Notes: a model not told the origin generated them from the sequence alone. Shown: positions 12,398 to 26,766, counted from the first letter of the stretch. The stretch: 64,000 nt of DNA from Bolinopsis microptera (GCF_026151205.1 NC_087077.1:19713975-19777974), one strand, 5' to 3'. Numbers and translations: made by a program.

Positions 12398-13629
12398 ACC
12401 CTCTAGAATGTTAAAGTGATCACAACGCTTTAGTTTAGGAATCTCTAGAAATGTTACCGGATCCAAGTTTGCGTTAGTGAATCCTCTATAATGTTACACG
12501 TGATCACAACGCTTCTGCTTATGAACCCTTATAATGTTACACTGATAAACGCTTCGACGTTAGTGACCCTCAGAAATGTTAAACGTGATAAAAGTTTGCG
12601 TTGTGAACCCTTGAGAAGAGCCCTGGGGGGGGGTGACGCTGAAAACGTCATGTCGGTATGGAGAAACAGCAGAGTGTGTGTAGTGGGGCGAGATAGTAAT
12701 CAGGGGGGGGAAAAAAATGGCGGAGGAAGGTAGGGAAGAGCAGATTTAAAGATGAGATGTAATTGATGAGCATGATGAAACCAAGGTGTCTAAGGGGGAT
12801 CAAGGGAGAAAAGTGATCTACAATCCTTTCGGGGAAAACCTGAGGACATTGGGGATGGAAAGCTCGGGAGAATGTTTTTTGTTTTGCAGCATCAATGTGA
12901 TGCCACGACTTCAGAAGAAGCGGGTAATTAAACAGGTTACCTTGCAGGTACAGAAACAGACAAACAGTTTCCAACTTGGGAGGAAAAGACGGAGCGGGAC
13001 TTGGAAATATTGGAATTGTGAAACGGGGTTAAAGAGGCCCCCGGGGAACAATCCAGGTAAACCGTGTGCCAGACAAAGATCCCCTATTGCCCCAAATTTA
13101 GTTGATAAAAGGGGTAAAAGGGGGACTCTTGAAAGAAAGGGGGTTTCAAGAAAAGAGAAAGATTCGAGGGGAAAGTTAATGTGAACCAGAAGCTTAAAGA
13201 GGGATCATAGACTTTTTCACGACAATCCCCACTGTACCCGGGAATAAACCTGTGTGGAGAAATGCAGGGGTACTTTAGGCCCAAAAATGGAGAGGACTTA
13301 AAAAATTCATCAAACTGATAAGATGCGGAGAGATGAAGCACCGAAAGCTTTCTGAAAGCCCGTTAAAGATTGTTCTTCCCCCTTTTTCAAGACGTATTGT
13401 AATTGATCCATAGTCCCGACAGCAAATCAGAAAACCCCCCGAGGATATCGTAACCCTTACTATTCTGAACCTGGTCAAAATTTTGGTAGCGTTCCAAGTA
13501 AGAGTAAAATGCAAAAGGAGAATTTAGCAAATAATGAAGAACTGGGTTTTTAAAGTTCGGAATGTGTGGGAGTTAATTTGGAAAATCCCCCCGGGTTAGA
13601 CAAATTCTTTAAAGGGAAATTTTGGGGAT

Positions 13630-14160
13630 TTTTCAGTGCAAGAAAACACGGAAAATGTAAAAAGCTTGGGCACGGGCCCGTGTTTGGGGAAAACAACAAG
13701 GAACAAATCGAGCGTTGCGTGCAGGATTCCTAGGGGGAAAAGGAGAACTTTTTTGGGATATGTCCCCCTGGACAAGATAATTTGCCTTGAATGTTTGAAG
13801 ACCGGGAAAAAAGGGATTTGCCAAATGATTTTTGGCAGAGGGGTCAAACTTCCTTTAAAATCTGTGTTAGAATGGAAAAAGTCAGCCAGATCGAGGAACC
13901 CGTGCCGGGGAGGTACGAGTTACAGAGAAATAAAGAAAATATCAGGGGTTGAAGAGAGTGGAAAGTAATTTCATGTATGCAAGAGGCAACATGATCAAAC
14001 CCTATGGCCTTACTTTTAAGGAGAACGACTTTTGTTTCGTGTTAGTGCAATGTCCTAAACACAAGTTTGCTCCGCTTTTGGGGGTCCTGTAGAGTGAAGA
14101 AGGTTTTAAATGATCACTTGTATGTGGTGGAGTACGACCGGGGGTTGGGAGAGGGTCACA
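13630..14160 (+). pseudogene. Integrase C-terminal part of element A (frame-broken)
   Basis: The clearest block is VKKVLNDHLYVVEYDRG at 14,094-14,144, which matches the small beta-barrel after the integrase core of Ty3/Gypsy and retroviral integrases ('GPyrVvkvLnd..Y.v'). The preceding 110-codon frame (13,636-13,968) lies where the end of the core would be, but no D,D-35-E residues can be assigned. Confidence rests on this motif and on its position after RNase H. Confidence 0.45.
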
Positions 14161-15129
14161 AACATTTGAAAAATGAAAACGGGATAACGATTTCGGAAAA
14201 AAAGAGTATTTTGGGTGTGGCAGTGAAAACATGGGGACCCAAAGGGGGAAGGATACGGTGAAAAGGTTTGTGTGATAGTGATGCAGTAGGGGACGAGGAG
14301 TTGTGGATCCCCTGAAAGTAAGAAAAGGGATCCTTGATTCGAGAAACAGTATTAATCAAAAATTTAAAAAACCCTGACGAACCTCTGTCACCAGTACACA
14401 TCCTTTAAAAACAAAATCAGGAAAAATTTTCAACCAACATGACCCCAACCCACTAGGGTTAACCCCCCTATTCATATTTTTCCTACCCAGGAGCAGATCG
14501 AGTTTTTGGATCTTTACACACCGGGGGGGGGCAGGGGTTTGGGGGAACCTACTTCCCGGATGGGGATAGTTTGAGTCCTGTATGGGGGAAAATTAACAGT
14601 CACTGCTACTCACCTGGGAAACAGAGACCCCTTATCAGGGGGGGACTTTCCCTTTAAGGAATAGAGCAAATTAAAGAAGCCGGATTATACGCCCGGTTTC
14701 GGATTGTGTTGTATTAAAGGGTGGTAAAGGATATTTATTTGGTTTTTTAAGGGGATTGTGGCAAGGGTTCCATTTAAACAAATGTTGCTGGGCAGATACG
14801 CGTTTGTTGTCATGTTTTGAGACACCTGAACCCTGGGGAAGGTGGCACGTTGCTTTTCTTATCTCCCGGGCTTGGGTACCTGGTGTCTTGATATCAGTTG
14901 ATATTGTTGTGGTCGGGTTTTTTATTTTGAAGGGTGCTCCCCTGGAGAGTGGAGAGTTTGCTAGAGGTGGGTAGTTGATTAAACCCTGGGAAGGTAAGCG
15001 TGAAATTCCCTTGAGTTCCGGAAAGGCATGCTCCTGATGCCTGTTTGCTTTAGAGGGACTGGTTTATCATGGCGATAAGGTTTAATCTAATTTTTTGACT
15101 TCATACTATAAATTGAGGGTTGCGTGACT

Positions 15130-15350
15130 TATGTAAATTTTATTTGGTGTACGGAGATAATTTGTAAGTTAGTTCGAACTAGGTGTAGGAAAAAATGGTT
15201 GTTAGTTCGAAAACTGGTGTAGGGAATAAAATGCAAGTTATGTTCGAAAACTGGGTGTAGGGAATAATTGGAAATTTTATGTTTTTTAAAGGTGTCAAAA
15301 AAGTAAAATTTATTTCGAAAAGGGTGAGGGAAATAATGGTGTAAGTGGGG
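15130..15350. repeat. Short minisatellite with TTCGAAAACTGGTG units
   Basis: About five imperfect units of roughly 45 bp share GTTCGAAAACTGGTGTAGGG and AATAATTG-like spacers. They lie in the 3' noncoding part of element A, before element B. The units are unevenly damaged by the indel problem seen in this region. Confidence 0.6.
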
Positions 15351-15499
15351 GTTCGTGCCGATGTCTTTTCCTGGTTTAGGAGTATGGTTTGGAGGAATTT
15401 TCACAACGGGTGGTTTGGGGGAAGAGCGGGGGAGGGTGACGGTGCTACGATTCGACAGACAGCAGAAAAGAAAGGAAGTAGGAGGGACTTTTTAGGAGG

Positions 15500-16144
15500 G
15501 GGGGACAGTTAGTAGGGAAGCATTTTTGAAAATTTTTTTGGTATTTGAAGTTTGTAAGGAAATGTACACGTTATTTTTTTATAATTTTATTTTTTTGTGT
15601 CACGGAGATTCAGTGTTGTTTTAGTTTTTCAGATTTGGTACGGATGGTACACGTTTTTTTAATTTTTATATTTTTGGCTTTAAAAATTTTTTAAAAGGGT
15701 TTTAGTTTTTTGCGTGATTGCCGGGGGATTATGTTTGGTATTTTTTTTTTTAGGGGTTTTTTTAAAGGGGTTTTAGGATTTTTTAAGGTTTTTATGGTAG
15801 GGGGTTGGGTTTATAGGATTAAATGAAGAAAAAGGGGGAAAAGGTGGTTTCAATTGTCCGGGTCAATGTGCCTGTAAACATTGTGTTCAAAAATATGGGT
15901 GAGAATATTCGCGAATTTTACGTTTGGGCCCAAACAATAGGGGGGGCACCCGTCTTTGGTTGTAATCTGTCCCCCTGGTAAGACCTCAGGTGGAAAACCC
16001 TTTTTAACCCCGGGTCACTCACGGGGGCATAACTTTATGTACTTTTAAAATTTTTTTATGACTAAAGGTTTAATTAAAAAAATTTTTTGTCGAAAAAGTT
16101 GTTTATTTTAAAACCACTTTCCTAAACTGTTGTTTTGTTGAAAC
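15500..16144 (+). mobile_element. LTR of element B, 5' copy (corrupted)
   Basis: From about 15,790 to 16,144 the sequence aligns block by block with 27,190-27,558. Shared blocks include ATATTCGCGAATTTTACG, the GTCGAAAAAGTT block and CCTAAACTGTTGTTT at the end. The upstream part is too altered to align reliably, so the start is approximate. The copy is shorter than the 777-bp 3' LTR and has lost its 24-bp palindrome. The differences are mainly dropped bases and stretched homopolymers. Confidence 0.65.
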
Positions 16145-19100
16145 TTTGCGCGAGTGGAAGACCCCCAGCATATTCTCTAAACCAAGAGACGGGGCCCGCC
16201 CAACATCGCTACAGAACGGGACCCGCCCCCCTACATACAGGACGGAGCCCCCCCAAAACCTACAGGCAAAACTGAAGACGAAAACGAAGAGCCCCCCCAA
16301 GAAAGCCCCCAAGAAGAGCCCCCCCAACGAAGACCCCCCCAACAAAAGGGGCCCGCCCAACTCACTACAGAGAGAAGACGAGAAACGAAGAGCCCCCCCC
16401 AAAAGAAGACCCCCCCCCAAAGGGGGAAGAGCCCAAACATAAAACCTGCTACCGCATTATTTGAGGTATTGTTTATAAAGTTTGGCGTTTAAAATTTAAA
16501 GAAGGGCAATTTTTTACAGAAAAAATAATGTATTAAACAAGAAACAGAAGTGGCAGCAAAAAGAAAATTTTTAAAGTGTTTTAAGTAAAGTTTTTTTCGG
16601 GGGGACACGGGTACCTGCATGCAAGCGGGGAAACCTCAATTTTTAAAGTAGGGCGAGGACTTTAATGCATATTTGGAAAAGTTGGTCAAATTTTTTGCCC
16701 CAATTTTTAAAATTTTTCCGGAAGGGGATCTGGGGGGCCCTTTCATTATCTCGATACAAAAAGAAATGAGAAATGACGTATTAAACTTTTGGGAGCAAAA
16801 AAACAAGGGGACTGAATTAAAACGGGGGTGCAAAATATTCTAAAACCAACGTAGACAGCAAGCACGAGCAAAAACTTTTTTGCAATAAAGCAATTACCCT
16901 CGAAACTTGTGAAAATTTGCCAAAAAATTTCAAGGAGGGTAAAAAGCGTACGACGAAGCTAATTTGCACTCGTGAGGCAAATTACGAGTATTTTTGTGTA
17001 CGGCCTACAAAAAACAATTAAATTTTGAAATTTATTTAATGAAAAAAAAACACCCGACTTTGAAACCTTATATCGGGACCTATAGTTTTAAAAAGAATTT
17101 AAAAGCCGGGAAAACAAGCTTCTGGGGGACCGAAATTAAAATTTTAAAACAGAAAAGCCCAAAATTTTGATAACTCAAATAAAGTTATGGAAATTGTTTT
17201 AACGCGGAAAAATTTGGGCCATTGGGCTGTTTTTAAATAGCCCAAAAAAGACTAAGAAAGTTTGTCCTACTGTAACAAAGCGGCACATTAACAGAATTTT
17301 TTTCAAATTTCAAAATGGGGGTTAACAAGTTTTTTAAAATGCCAAAGAGGGGAAAGGCAGGGTAGTTAGCGGAAAAATTTAAATTTAAAACGAACTTTAC
17401 AACCCGGTGAAAACAAAAATTGGGGAAACTTCCCAAACCCCCCTCACCGAGAAGTAAAACGGATCGTAGAAATAAATCTGTGGGGGCATGTTAAAAATCT
17501 AAAAATACTGGAAATTCAAATTCGCTCATTGATCAGGAGCCTCGTGTTTAATTAATTTCACATTTTTAAAAAATTTAAATAAATCGACTCAGAGAAAATA
17601 GAAAATAATTTTTTTCCCTTAAAAAAAAGGGCGTAGCAGGAAATGTTTTTTAAAACGTGGGAAAATCAAAAATGTACAGTGACAAGAAAATTTTTTCACG
17701 GGGCAAATTTTTTAACGTTGAGACTTGAGGAAAAACTGTAATTTTAGGTATGATTTTATTGACAAATAAAAACAAAAAATTTATTTCCCAATCCATTTTC
17801 AAATGCGAATTTTTCGGCCTGGTTAAAAAAAAATAGAACAGTTTAGATTAAGCCACTTTTTTGTATACCCCTAAAACGTCGAAAAGTTTTAAAGTTAAAA
17901 TGAAAAAGAAATTTTTGTGCACAATCGGGGCAAACAGCCTTTTGTTTTGAAGAATATATGATTTTCCGACCCGAAATTTTGGAAAAATGGGAAAAAAATT
18001 ACGGTCGCAAGGGTCAAAAATAAAGCTTTTAAAAACAGCCCCCAAGTTTTAACACAAAATTTACAAACCCCAACAAAAGCACGGAAAAAATTTTCCAAAA
18101 AGGGAAAATTGGGGAAAAAATTTTGAGGTTTTGTGTCAAAATTTATTGCCCTAAAAGAAAGAATCTAAGAATAGCTGAAATAATTAAGGCATTAAAAAAG
18201 AAAAAATGATCACTTAACCCTGAGCAAGGGAAATCAAGTAAAGGATTTTAAAAGAAAAACAACGACATTTTTTATTAAAAAGGTCTAAATTTGGGGAATT
18301 TCAACTTAATGGAGCATGAAATTAAAACAAAAACTGACAGCCCAGTAGGTGCAAGTTTTTGGAAAATTCCCCTGCTTTTACTTAAAGATGTTGAAGGGGC
18401 CAAATTTCAGATTACTTTAAATAATATTTTTTGAGCATTCAGAATCCCCCATTCAAAGTCCAAACTTTTATTAATTCGACGCAATTCAAGACAGATTAAA
18501 ATTGATTACAGGATTTTAAATCAACAAAAATTTAACCGTTTTGTAAAATCCGGTACCCGTGCAGCCCTACTTGCCCAAAAATTTAAAGTAATAACAAAAA
18601 TTTCTTTAAAAAATTTTTTACATAAGGAGGATTTTTCCAAGTAAAAAAATTCTGAGGAATCAAAAGTTAAGACCGCGTTCAGCGTACCCCCGGTAACCCT
18701 TCCAAAGGGTGACAACCCCTTTTGGTGTTATTCGGGACCACCTATTTTCCCGAGTTTGTTCATTTCGCTTTTGAATATTGGCAGTTCAAAATTTCTTGGG
18801 TACTTTTTTTGCATATTCAACTGTCAGACATTTTAATTAGGTTTTAAAAATTTTTAAAAAAATTTTTTTTCATTCGATTTCGAGATTTGAATTTAAAATT
18901 TTAAATCCCCCCCCAAAAATGTAAAATGGTTGCCAAAACTTAAATTTTAAAGGTGCCCGGCTCAGTTTTAGATTTGGGTATTACAGAAAGAAACAAAATT
19001 GGCAATTGTTAAAAATGACGCACCACGCCCAAAAAAACAATGCCCCGGCATTATAGGGTTTTTTATTTAATTTCTTCCGAGTTTTACATTAAAAAAATTT

Positions 19101-22100
19101 AGAGCTATTTTTTAAACCGATATCAGACACTCTTGTTTTCCTGGTAAAGGCTAAAATGGATAAGAAGCTAAACAGTTTTGAAGCTGCTAAGAAAAACGTT
19201 TAATTTCAGTGAAGTCTAATATTTTCCTGCATTAACTTACCAATGCACCTTTACTGACAGTTCAAAATTGCAAAGGTGGCCAATTGCAAAAAGTTGATAA
19301 AAAAATGGACCTATAGGTTTTGGGCCGGGTTTTTCCAAATGGAACGTAAAATTCGTACGTTAAAAAAAATTGTTGGCACTAAACACTTTGTTTAAATTTG
19401 GAAACTTTTAAAACATTTTCGGGACTCATGTAGGACTTTAACAGGAAAAAATTTTAGCACAATAAATTGTTCAACTTTTATTGGCCGGTTAAAGGAATTT
19501 TTAATTAAAAATTGATTTGAAGTAGAAACCGGGAAAAAATAACGAAACGATATGCTTTCTCGCTTTCCCGCCTTCCCAAAGTTTTCAAATTTGGGGATAA
19601 AAATGAAGTCAAACCAGACAAACCCCAGGGAAGCAGTGATTAAGGGGACAACACTCCGCCCCCAAACACATCCAATCTAGTTGAAATTTGTTGGACCAAA
19701 AATGAGAGCACACCACCTTTCTTACAAAACAATAACTGAAATTTCAATCAGAGATCCGTAAAATTTTAACCGTCGGTCCCGGTCCGTGAAAAAAAGGCCC
19801 CAAAAAAATTCAAAATTTTCCATAGGACTTAAAAATTATTATGAAAAAATTTAATTTACTACACTCGAACCCGCCCTTTTAAAATTTAATATTACAAAAA
19901 AAACAAAAAAAAGGTGTATTTAGTCTGTGTACCCAAAAAATTGCGGACAAAAATCAAAAACAAATCACGATAATCCAACGGTGGCCCTTTAGGACATCAA
20001 AAATGCCTTTATAAAATTTGAATTTGGTATAGGCCCCAAATTCAAAAGAAATTTAAAATTTCGTACAACTTTGTGAAATTTGTTTCAGAAAAAAAATCTG
20101 AAAATTTTTGAAAAAACCAAAAAAAACAAATTTCAATTTTAAAGGAAATTTTCCCGGGGAATTTCTTTTGTGATCTCGGGACCCTTTTAACAAAAATAAG
20201 GTTACAAAGGATTTGTAACCAGACAGATAAATTTAGTCGTTACTCTCGACAGTACCAATCATAACGCAACCTTGAGCAAATCGCAAAAGTTTTTTTCAAG
20301 ATGGATCAGTCACGAAGGTTTTTCCGAATTTTGTTAACCGATCAAGGGGTAACCTCACAAATTCCAAAAATAATGAAGAATTATAAAGTCCTTCAAATTG
20401 CAAAAGGGGGACCACCCCGGGTATTTGGCCCTCGTAAACGGAATGGTAGAACGTTTTTAAAACCCCTTAAATTTTATTTTTAAAAAGTCGGCAAGAATTT
20501 CCCAACACGTGGAGGAAAAATGAAATTAGTGCCAGTTATAAACGGCCATCATGAGGGGACCCAATGTCACCGTTTTAAATTTGAGAGGGGCCCCGAATGC
20601 ACATTACCACACACCTACTATTTGATACACAAACAACTACATTTTATCGTGATGGACTATTATCATCCAAACTTATTCAAGATCAAAAAAAATTTGGGTT
20701 TTAGCACCGAGAAAAATTTTAAAATATTTTATGCAAGTGAAGCGACGAATGACCAAAAACTTTTGGGTCAATTGAAAACAAGCCAAATATTTAGTATTAA
20801 TTTGGAAACCAATTAAAGAAAGTTCGTACAGAAAATTTTCCCCAAAAAATTTTTTGGACCTTCAAAGTTTAAGGGTTTTTGCAATTATAACTCAAAGCCT
20901 TAATGAAAAAAGGGAAAAATTATGGTCAAATTTTGAAACTATGCACGGGATTCGCCGACTAGAAAACCCTTGATAAACAAAAAAAAAAAAAGCCAAAAGC
21001 ATTTTAAATAACGCGAAGATAGTGCGATGAAATTTCTCTTTAATCACCAAAGTTTTAAATTATAAATCCTAAATTTGGGGAAACAGATGAAACAAAATTC
21101 GGGCATTGGCCCAAATAAAATTTGAAAAAGGCTTGTGAAATTTCCCAGCCAAAAACAATAATGCTGTGATGTAAAAACGATAGTTAATAGGGCCCAAAAA
21201 GGGCCACTAAGCACCATAGAATGAAAGTTTGTTGGAATACTAAATCGTATTAAAATTCAAAAGGTTATGCATAGATATACGTATAAAATTGTGGTATAAT
21301 TTAATTTTAGAAATAAAAGATGAATTTTTGGATAATTTAAAGAGAAAATGACGGTGAGATATATCATTCTCTTTTCATTGATTTGGAAAAAAATTTGATT
21401 TTTAAAATTTTAATGCTAATGGGGTTTAAAGTTGCAAGTAGCAAAAATCCAGGGAAAAATTTTTTAAATCAAAAAAGATTTTATTGATTGTTTAGACTTT
21501 AAAAAAAGAAATCGAGTGATACTTTATAAAAGAAATGTAAAACAGTATGTAAATGATCAGTCACAAGATAGAGTTTTACACTGTAAAACCACAAATTTTT
21601 TTTGGCCCAGAAAAAAAAGATATTTTCTACGATACCGGTTAACGCAGGAACAATACAAATTAACGCTAGAAACAAAATCATTGAAAACCAGAAGGGGCCT
21701 TGGAACAATACAAACTTCAACTGACCCTTTTGTGATAACTTGGCCAAAACAACTATAACATTTTGGGTTTAAATGTACTTTTTTCCCGGGTATAGTGAGA
21801 CTACACACAACGGTAATTCATTCTAATTTGGAAATACTTAAAGTTGTAAATAAAAAACTGGCTTTTTTTTAACTCATGATAAACTGCAATATCATTTACC
21901 CCCCACCCCATGGGAGGATGAATTTGTAGTTGTAGACAAAATTTTGGGAAGGGAAAAGGGCATCACTGTGCTTTTCCAAATTTGGGTCACTTGAAATTAC
22001 AGAAAATAGCATATGTACAAATAATAACGACTTTAAAATTACATATAAAATAATCAGCCCCAATCCTCCTACACCAAAAAATTGGGGGATTGAATTTAAA

Positions 22101-25100
22101 ATTCTTAAAAATGAAATTAACGCAAAAATCAGCTTTATTCTTGACAAATTAGCTACACCATTAGCAGAAGCAAAAGTATTATGTGAGGCTACACAAATTA
22201 ACAATAGAACTCATAAGATCAGTGGCCCCCAAGTGAACCCTACAACTTTAGCTAGAACTATATAAAACAAAATGAAATAGTGGCAACAGCTGGAGGACAG
22301 GATTATATAATTGTAACCCATGCAATGTTCGTATACAATGTAACTTGGCAGAAAACTCTAAACAGTAAGTGCAGTACATTAATTCCAGTGAACTATGTCA
22401 ATAATAGACAAATCACGGTCTAGTCCTATTTCGATCCATTGACTCATGGTCCTATTTAGTGATTCTCCAAAGGTGAATTGCGATCAGGGCCCAGATCAAT
22501 TATTTGGCATAGGAATCAAACTTTTATTTACAAGCCCAGGTCATATTCCAAAACCGGTCCACAATAAAAAAATTCAAGGACTGGCCTACACTTAGGGCAA
22601 ATATTACGGAAAGTCTAATCGAGCTCCCTGAAAGTTGGATATTTAATGAATCCAACAAAACTAGACCCATCTGACCTAATTTGGGATTTTCTAGAAAAAG
22701 TCTTGATGAATTAAATCATAGTGATTATGATGAATATGACCAGTTGGCATGAATATCAATACTCGGTTTTCTCGGTCTCTCATTTGAACATATCATAGAT
22801 GGCATAATAACAAACCCTTTTCAGAGTATTTGCATTTCTAGGTATGTTAGCGTTTTTCAGAAAGTAAGCATAATATAAACATAATCAGAGCCGATAATTA
22901 TAGGTGATCAATGCATCGACCCAGACCTCCAACAAACACGATGGATTTGAGGGGTACTATTTTGCAAAAACATGTGCATACACACTGCTCACCACACCAA
23001 TTCTAAACCATTAGGATATTTATTCAGATATGTAAATTTATTAGTTCTGTTAGACTATTTTACCGCTATCAGAAGTTAAATTTAATGAAAAAAGTCGCAC
23101 TGGGACTGAAGCTATTGACAAATTTCAACTAGCAAATAGAAAGGGACAATATTTAACTAGATTAAGTGTTAGTATAGACCTTTTTGCCGACAGATTAAAC
23201 AATGAGGCTTATCTTGCGTTTAACAGTTTTAATGTATTCTGTACTATTGAAGACAGAATTAAGTTACCAGGTATCATGAATTTATACATCAAAAAGTGCA
23301 TCCTTACTATAGAATGTTGGAGATTAATATTTATCTAATCAATCAAAACTCATAACGCGAAATATCATAACTAAAAATTTGTCTCAAAAATGTTTTGCCA
23401 AAGTAATTAATTTACAGGGCCCACAACGAAGAAATAAAAAAATGCTACAAGTGTCTTCGGTGAGAATCTGGTGCGATGCACAAATTTTTTTTTTATCTAC
23501 CCCAGGAAATAATATTTTATTTAATGTTTAATACGTCCAAAAATCTCCTCGAATTTAGAAAAGTAAATATCTGTTTCAACTTTCAGAGGACTCTTTTTCT
23601 AGGAAAATTTTGTTCAAAGCTAAGTAATTTGTCTGACCCGAAGTACGTTAAAAATAGATAAAATATTTGCCCAACCTTAATTTACGATTAAAGAAACTTG
23701 GAGTGATTTTTAAAAACACTTTACCTTTTGATTATTTCATTTTAAGGGCCCCTTTTGGATAGCTTTTCAACCACGCTCCACTTTTTGGTTTTATGTCAAA
23801 AAAACCCCCATTTAAGTTTGCAGAAAATTATTTTCAAAGGCATGCAGAATACAAGGAATATTTCTAGCTTTATCTAAAATTTGAAAGAAAATGTTTTAAA
23901 TGGGAGGCAAATTTACGTTTTTATTAAATAATAAGAGGTGTGGATTAAATTTACAAAAGTATTTGAACGATGCTCTAGCTTCAAACTCAAGAGTCAGTTA
24001 ATATATAAATTAAATTTTCCTTAAAAATAGCCAAATTTTTAATGGCATGAATTTAAGGACGCATCCTTTTTCAGATAAATGTTCTCCTACCTGGTAATGA
24101 TATCGATATATATGAGCCTACAACAGGCAAACAGTCCAAAGTTTAAGCCTGTGAAGCTCTACATCAATCAAGGCATAGCTCTTGAAATGAAAGGAATAGC
24201 AGGATTAAGCACATTATACAACACCTATATCAGTTTTTATCAAAGTGAAAAAACCAGAATCGTGCGAGTCGACGGATCATGTAGAAAATTTTGCAAAACA
24301 TCAACCACTTTTTTCACTCGCGGTTAAAAAATTGTATGCGACTTTGCGGTCGGCTCTGGTAAACAACTACAACGTTTCCAAGACGTTGCTGATGCAACAC
24401 AATGTATGAAACACTGTCAGGCAATGATAATTGCAAAGCCTTCGTCTATGTACGGGCTATAAAGATTGTGCCTTAAAAAACCCAATTTCACAGTGGACAT
24501 GTGCCTAGGAAATACACAATTTATGAATTTGATATGGACTGCGTTGGTCAGCTCACTGACCCATGCAACTCATTGGATGCTCAACCTTCATCTGAACTTA
24601 GTGATATTTTGTCAAGTTCACTCGAAAGCGAGTAGAAAACTTTTGGAAGGCCAAAAAAGTTCAACTTAGAACCCTTAATGTAGGAACGTCACACGAGTAA
24701 ACGCCAATTAAACAGCAAATTGCCATGTTATCTGTGCCAATAATAGGCAGCGTTCTAAACTTTGGTTACAGCTATTGGGAGTCACACAAGCTTAACGAGA
24801 AAATTGAACAAATGCAACTTAAATTTGCCGAGTTTACTCATCAAGTATATGATTTTGAGAACGTTACAATTCTGTGGGATTATGAAGCTTTGAGACTGAT
24901 CGAAAATCTAGATACAAAATTTTCCAAAATATAGATGAACTTCAATGTGAAACAAATATTTTGGGCTATGCAATATTACAATCCATGAAATTGCAGAGTG
25001 GGAAAGAAAAGTAGACGAAATTTTGCGTCCATTAGAACGGGGATCTAAAATCGGCCCGCTTTCTCCTCAAATTTTTGATTATAACATGCTTCAAATATAG

Positions 25101-26766
25101 TAAATTCGACAAAGACCTCAGCGATACAGTTTATAAGCAAGAACCTTCATATTTGTATCACACCACTACTGCCAATTTGATAGATATTAAAGAAAACACA
25201 GCAGATTATAGTTTCCATCTAATTCTGCAAGTCCCCAGTGATTAAGAAAAACCATGCATACCCGTACTACGCAGTCAGGCAACTTCATTTACGGCAAAGA
25301 ATAAATGCTATTATCATGACCTACCGGATTACGTTTACTTCTCAAAAGAAACTTTATTGGACTTGACATGAACCTATGCGAAGGTGGCACAGGAGAGCTA
25401 CTATATTGTTATCAAAATTTGGCATCGGCAAAATCTGCCGATGAAAATAAAGCTAGAGCAGCCTGCCTAAATAGTGAACTAATGTCAGATTGTAAAATTT
25501 TGCCAATTGAGTGTGCAGACCAAAACGGTTGTGCTACAGACAGGTGTTTTAATCCACACCATGTTTGTTGTGAAAGCTATTTATCACACTGCCATTGACA
25601 ATACCCAAAATAACTGAAATCCACCCGAACGAAACTGAGACACGGGTAAGTTATTATCCGTGGAAACAATTTGAAACAATCGAATTTCGAAATGGTTTTG
25701 TCTCAAATCCAGAAAAACACGGAGTACACAGTCGACTTGAAGTTGAAATTACAGCACCCTTAACTTGGAATGAGATGGTAAAACAAAAATCAAATAAAAT
25801 TGACCAGTTGAACACGACCAAGGCTCTTAATATGCTCAAAGACACTGTTCATACAATTAATACCGGCACTCTTATACATAAATATTTGGTTGGAACAAAG
25901 TTTATGTAACACTGACTATTGTGTCAGCGGCTTTTTGGTCGCTGGTTTTGGCTTACGGAATCTATAAAATGATTAAAAGCAGAAATGTCCCAAAAACATA
26001 TGCTTATATCAGACCTCGCAGAAGGCCGGAACAAATTGAACTAAGAGATTTGGACCTAGAAAGGTCTGAAGTTCAGAGTCCTCAACTCAGTCGCAGCTCA
26101 TCACTTCCTGATTTGATTGAGCCGACATTACCGAACGTAAATTTTCCCAATTGAAACGGCAATAACTTGATACGGCGCAGACTAGAAGACCCTAACAAAA
26201 CTATAGCAGACACATCTGCCAGTTCAGACAGCGAATAAACAATTTTGGTAGATTTAATATTGGTCTGACTGCCCGTTTAGTGGCAGCTGTACCTAGAGAA
26301 AATTTATGTTTAATTTTGGATTGAAATAATGTACAGGTTCGAGGGTTGGCAAGTTGTGGTAATCAAAAGCCGTAAAACCGCAAAGTGATTACCACACGAG
26401 CTTTGTGCCGGCCGTCCTGGGCCTGGAGTTAGATTTCTATCGATGCACTGGCATCAATAGGAAACTAACGGCCAGAAGTACTGATAGTATCATGCTCTGG
26501 TTATAAAATATATATGATATGCATAATAAGCATGCATATGAAATTCTCTTGAAATTGTTGTTTTCTTGAGAAATACTAATTGTACAAATTTCGTTTAACG
26601 CGAAATCGCTTTGATCGCGAATGCAGTTATGATCAAAACAAAATTAAGAAAATTATAAAAAAAGGAAATATACAAAAATAATAAAAAAATTTTTTAGACT
26701 AGATATATTAACTTGCTCATGCTCTCAGAAGCATAGATATTTAATTTAAATTATTGTTAATGTTTT
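16145..26766 (+). mobile_element. Element B internal region
   Basis: About 10.6 kb lie between the two B LTRs. The first 300 bp are C-rich with repeated AAGAGCCCCC blocks. From 16.5 to about 22 kb the sequence is a run of A, T and short homopolymers in which I recognise no protein; gag and pol should be here but cannot be read. Quality improves gradually after 22 kb, and frames at 24.7-26.15 kb look like an envelope-type protein. From 26,155 to 26,766 I see only AT-rich noncoding sequence leading to a polypurine tract. Confidence 0.6.
24725..26154 (+). pseudogene. Envelope-like glycoprotein remnant of element B (broken)
   Basis: Four open segments follow one another in changing frames. The first (24,725-24,934) starts with a glycine-rich hydrophobic stretch and continues into a heptad-like helix. 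The second (25,368-25,598) has ten cysteines in 76 residues. The third (25,595-25,909) overlaps it by four bases and has an NETET sequon region. The fourth (25,921-26,154) has one hydrophobic helix (AFWSLVLAYGIYKM), then a basic and acidic tail rich in serine. This is the layout of a membrane fusion glycoprotein in an env-bearing LTR element. It is interrupted by stops and frameshifts. Relationship to a named envelope family was not established. Confidence 0.45.

Larger units (their letters stand above)
8877..15500 (+). mobile_element. Ty3/Gypsy element A, internal region (gag-pol, corrupted)
   Basis: This is the internal region between the LTRs of element A, up to the insertion point of element B. 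The order reverse transcriptase, RNase H, integrase seen at about 11.18-14.15 kb is that of Ty3/Gypsy elements. The gag part (about 8.9-11 kb) is not recognisable. The plus strand is purine-rich and full of frame changes, and no frame stays open for more than about 180 codons. The comparison of the two LTRs suggests that much of this damage is consensus error rather than evolution. The boundary with element B, near 15.5 kb, is approximate. Confidence 0.65.

Noticed and set aside
16103-16442. Opposite open frames rich in Pro-Lys or Gly
   Set aside because: They come from a C-run-rich, damaged block just after the B 5' LTR, with no recognisable protein.
8610-22200. RIP or cytidine-deaminase hypermutation of the LTR elements
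   Set aside because: Differences between LTR copies are mostly indels and homopolymer stretching, not one-directional C-to-T or G-to-A changes.
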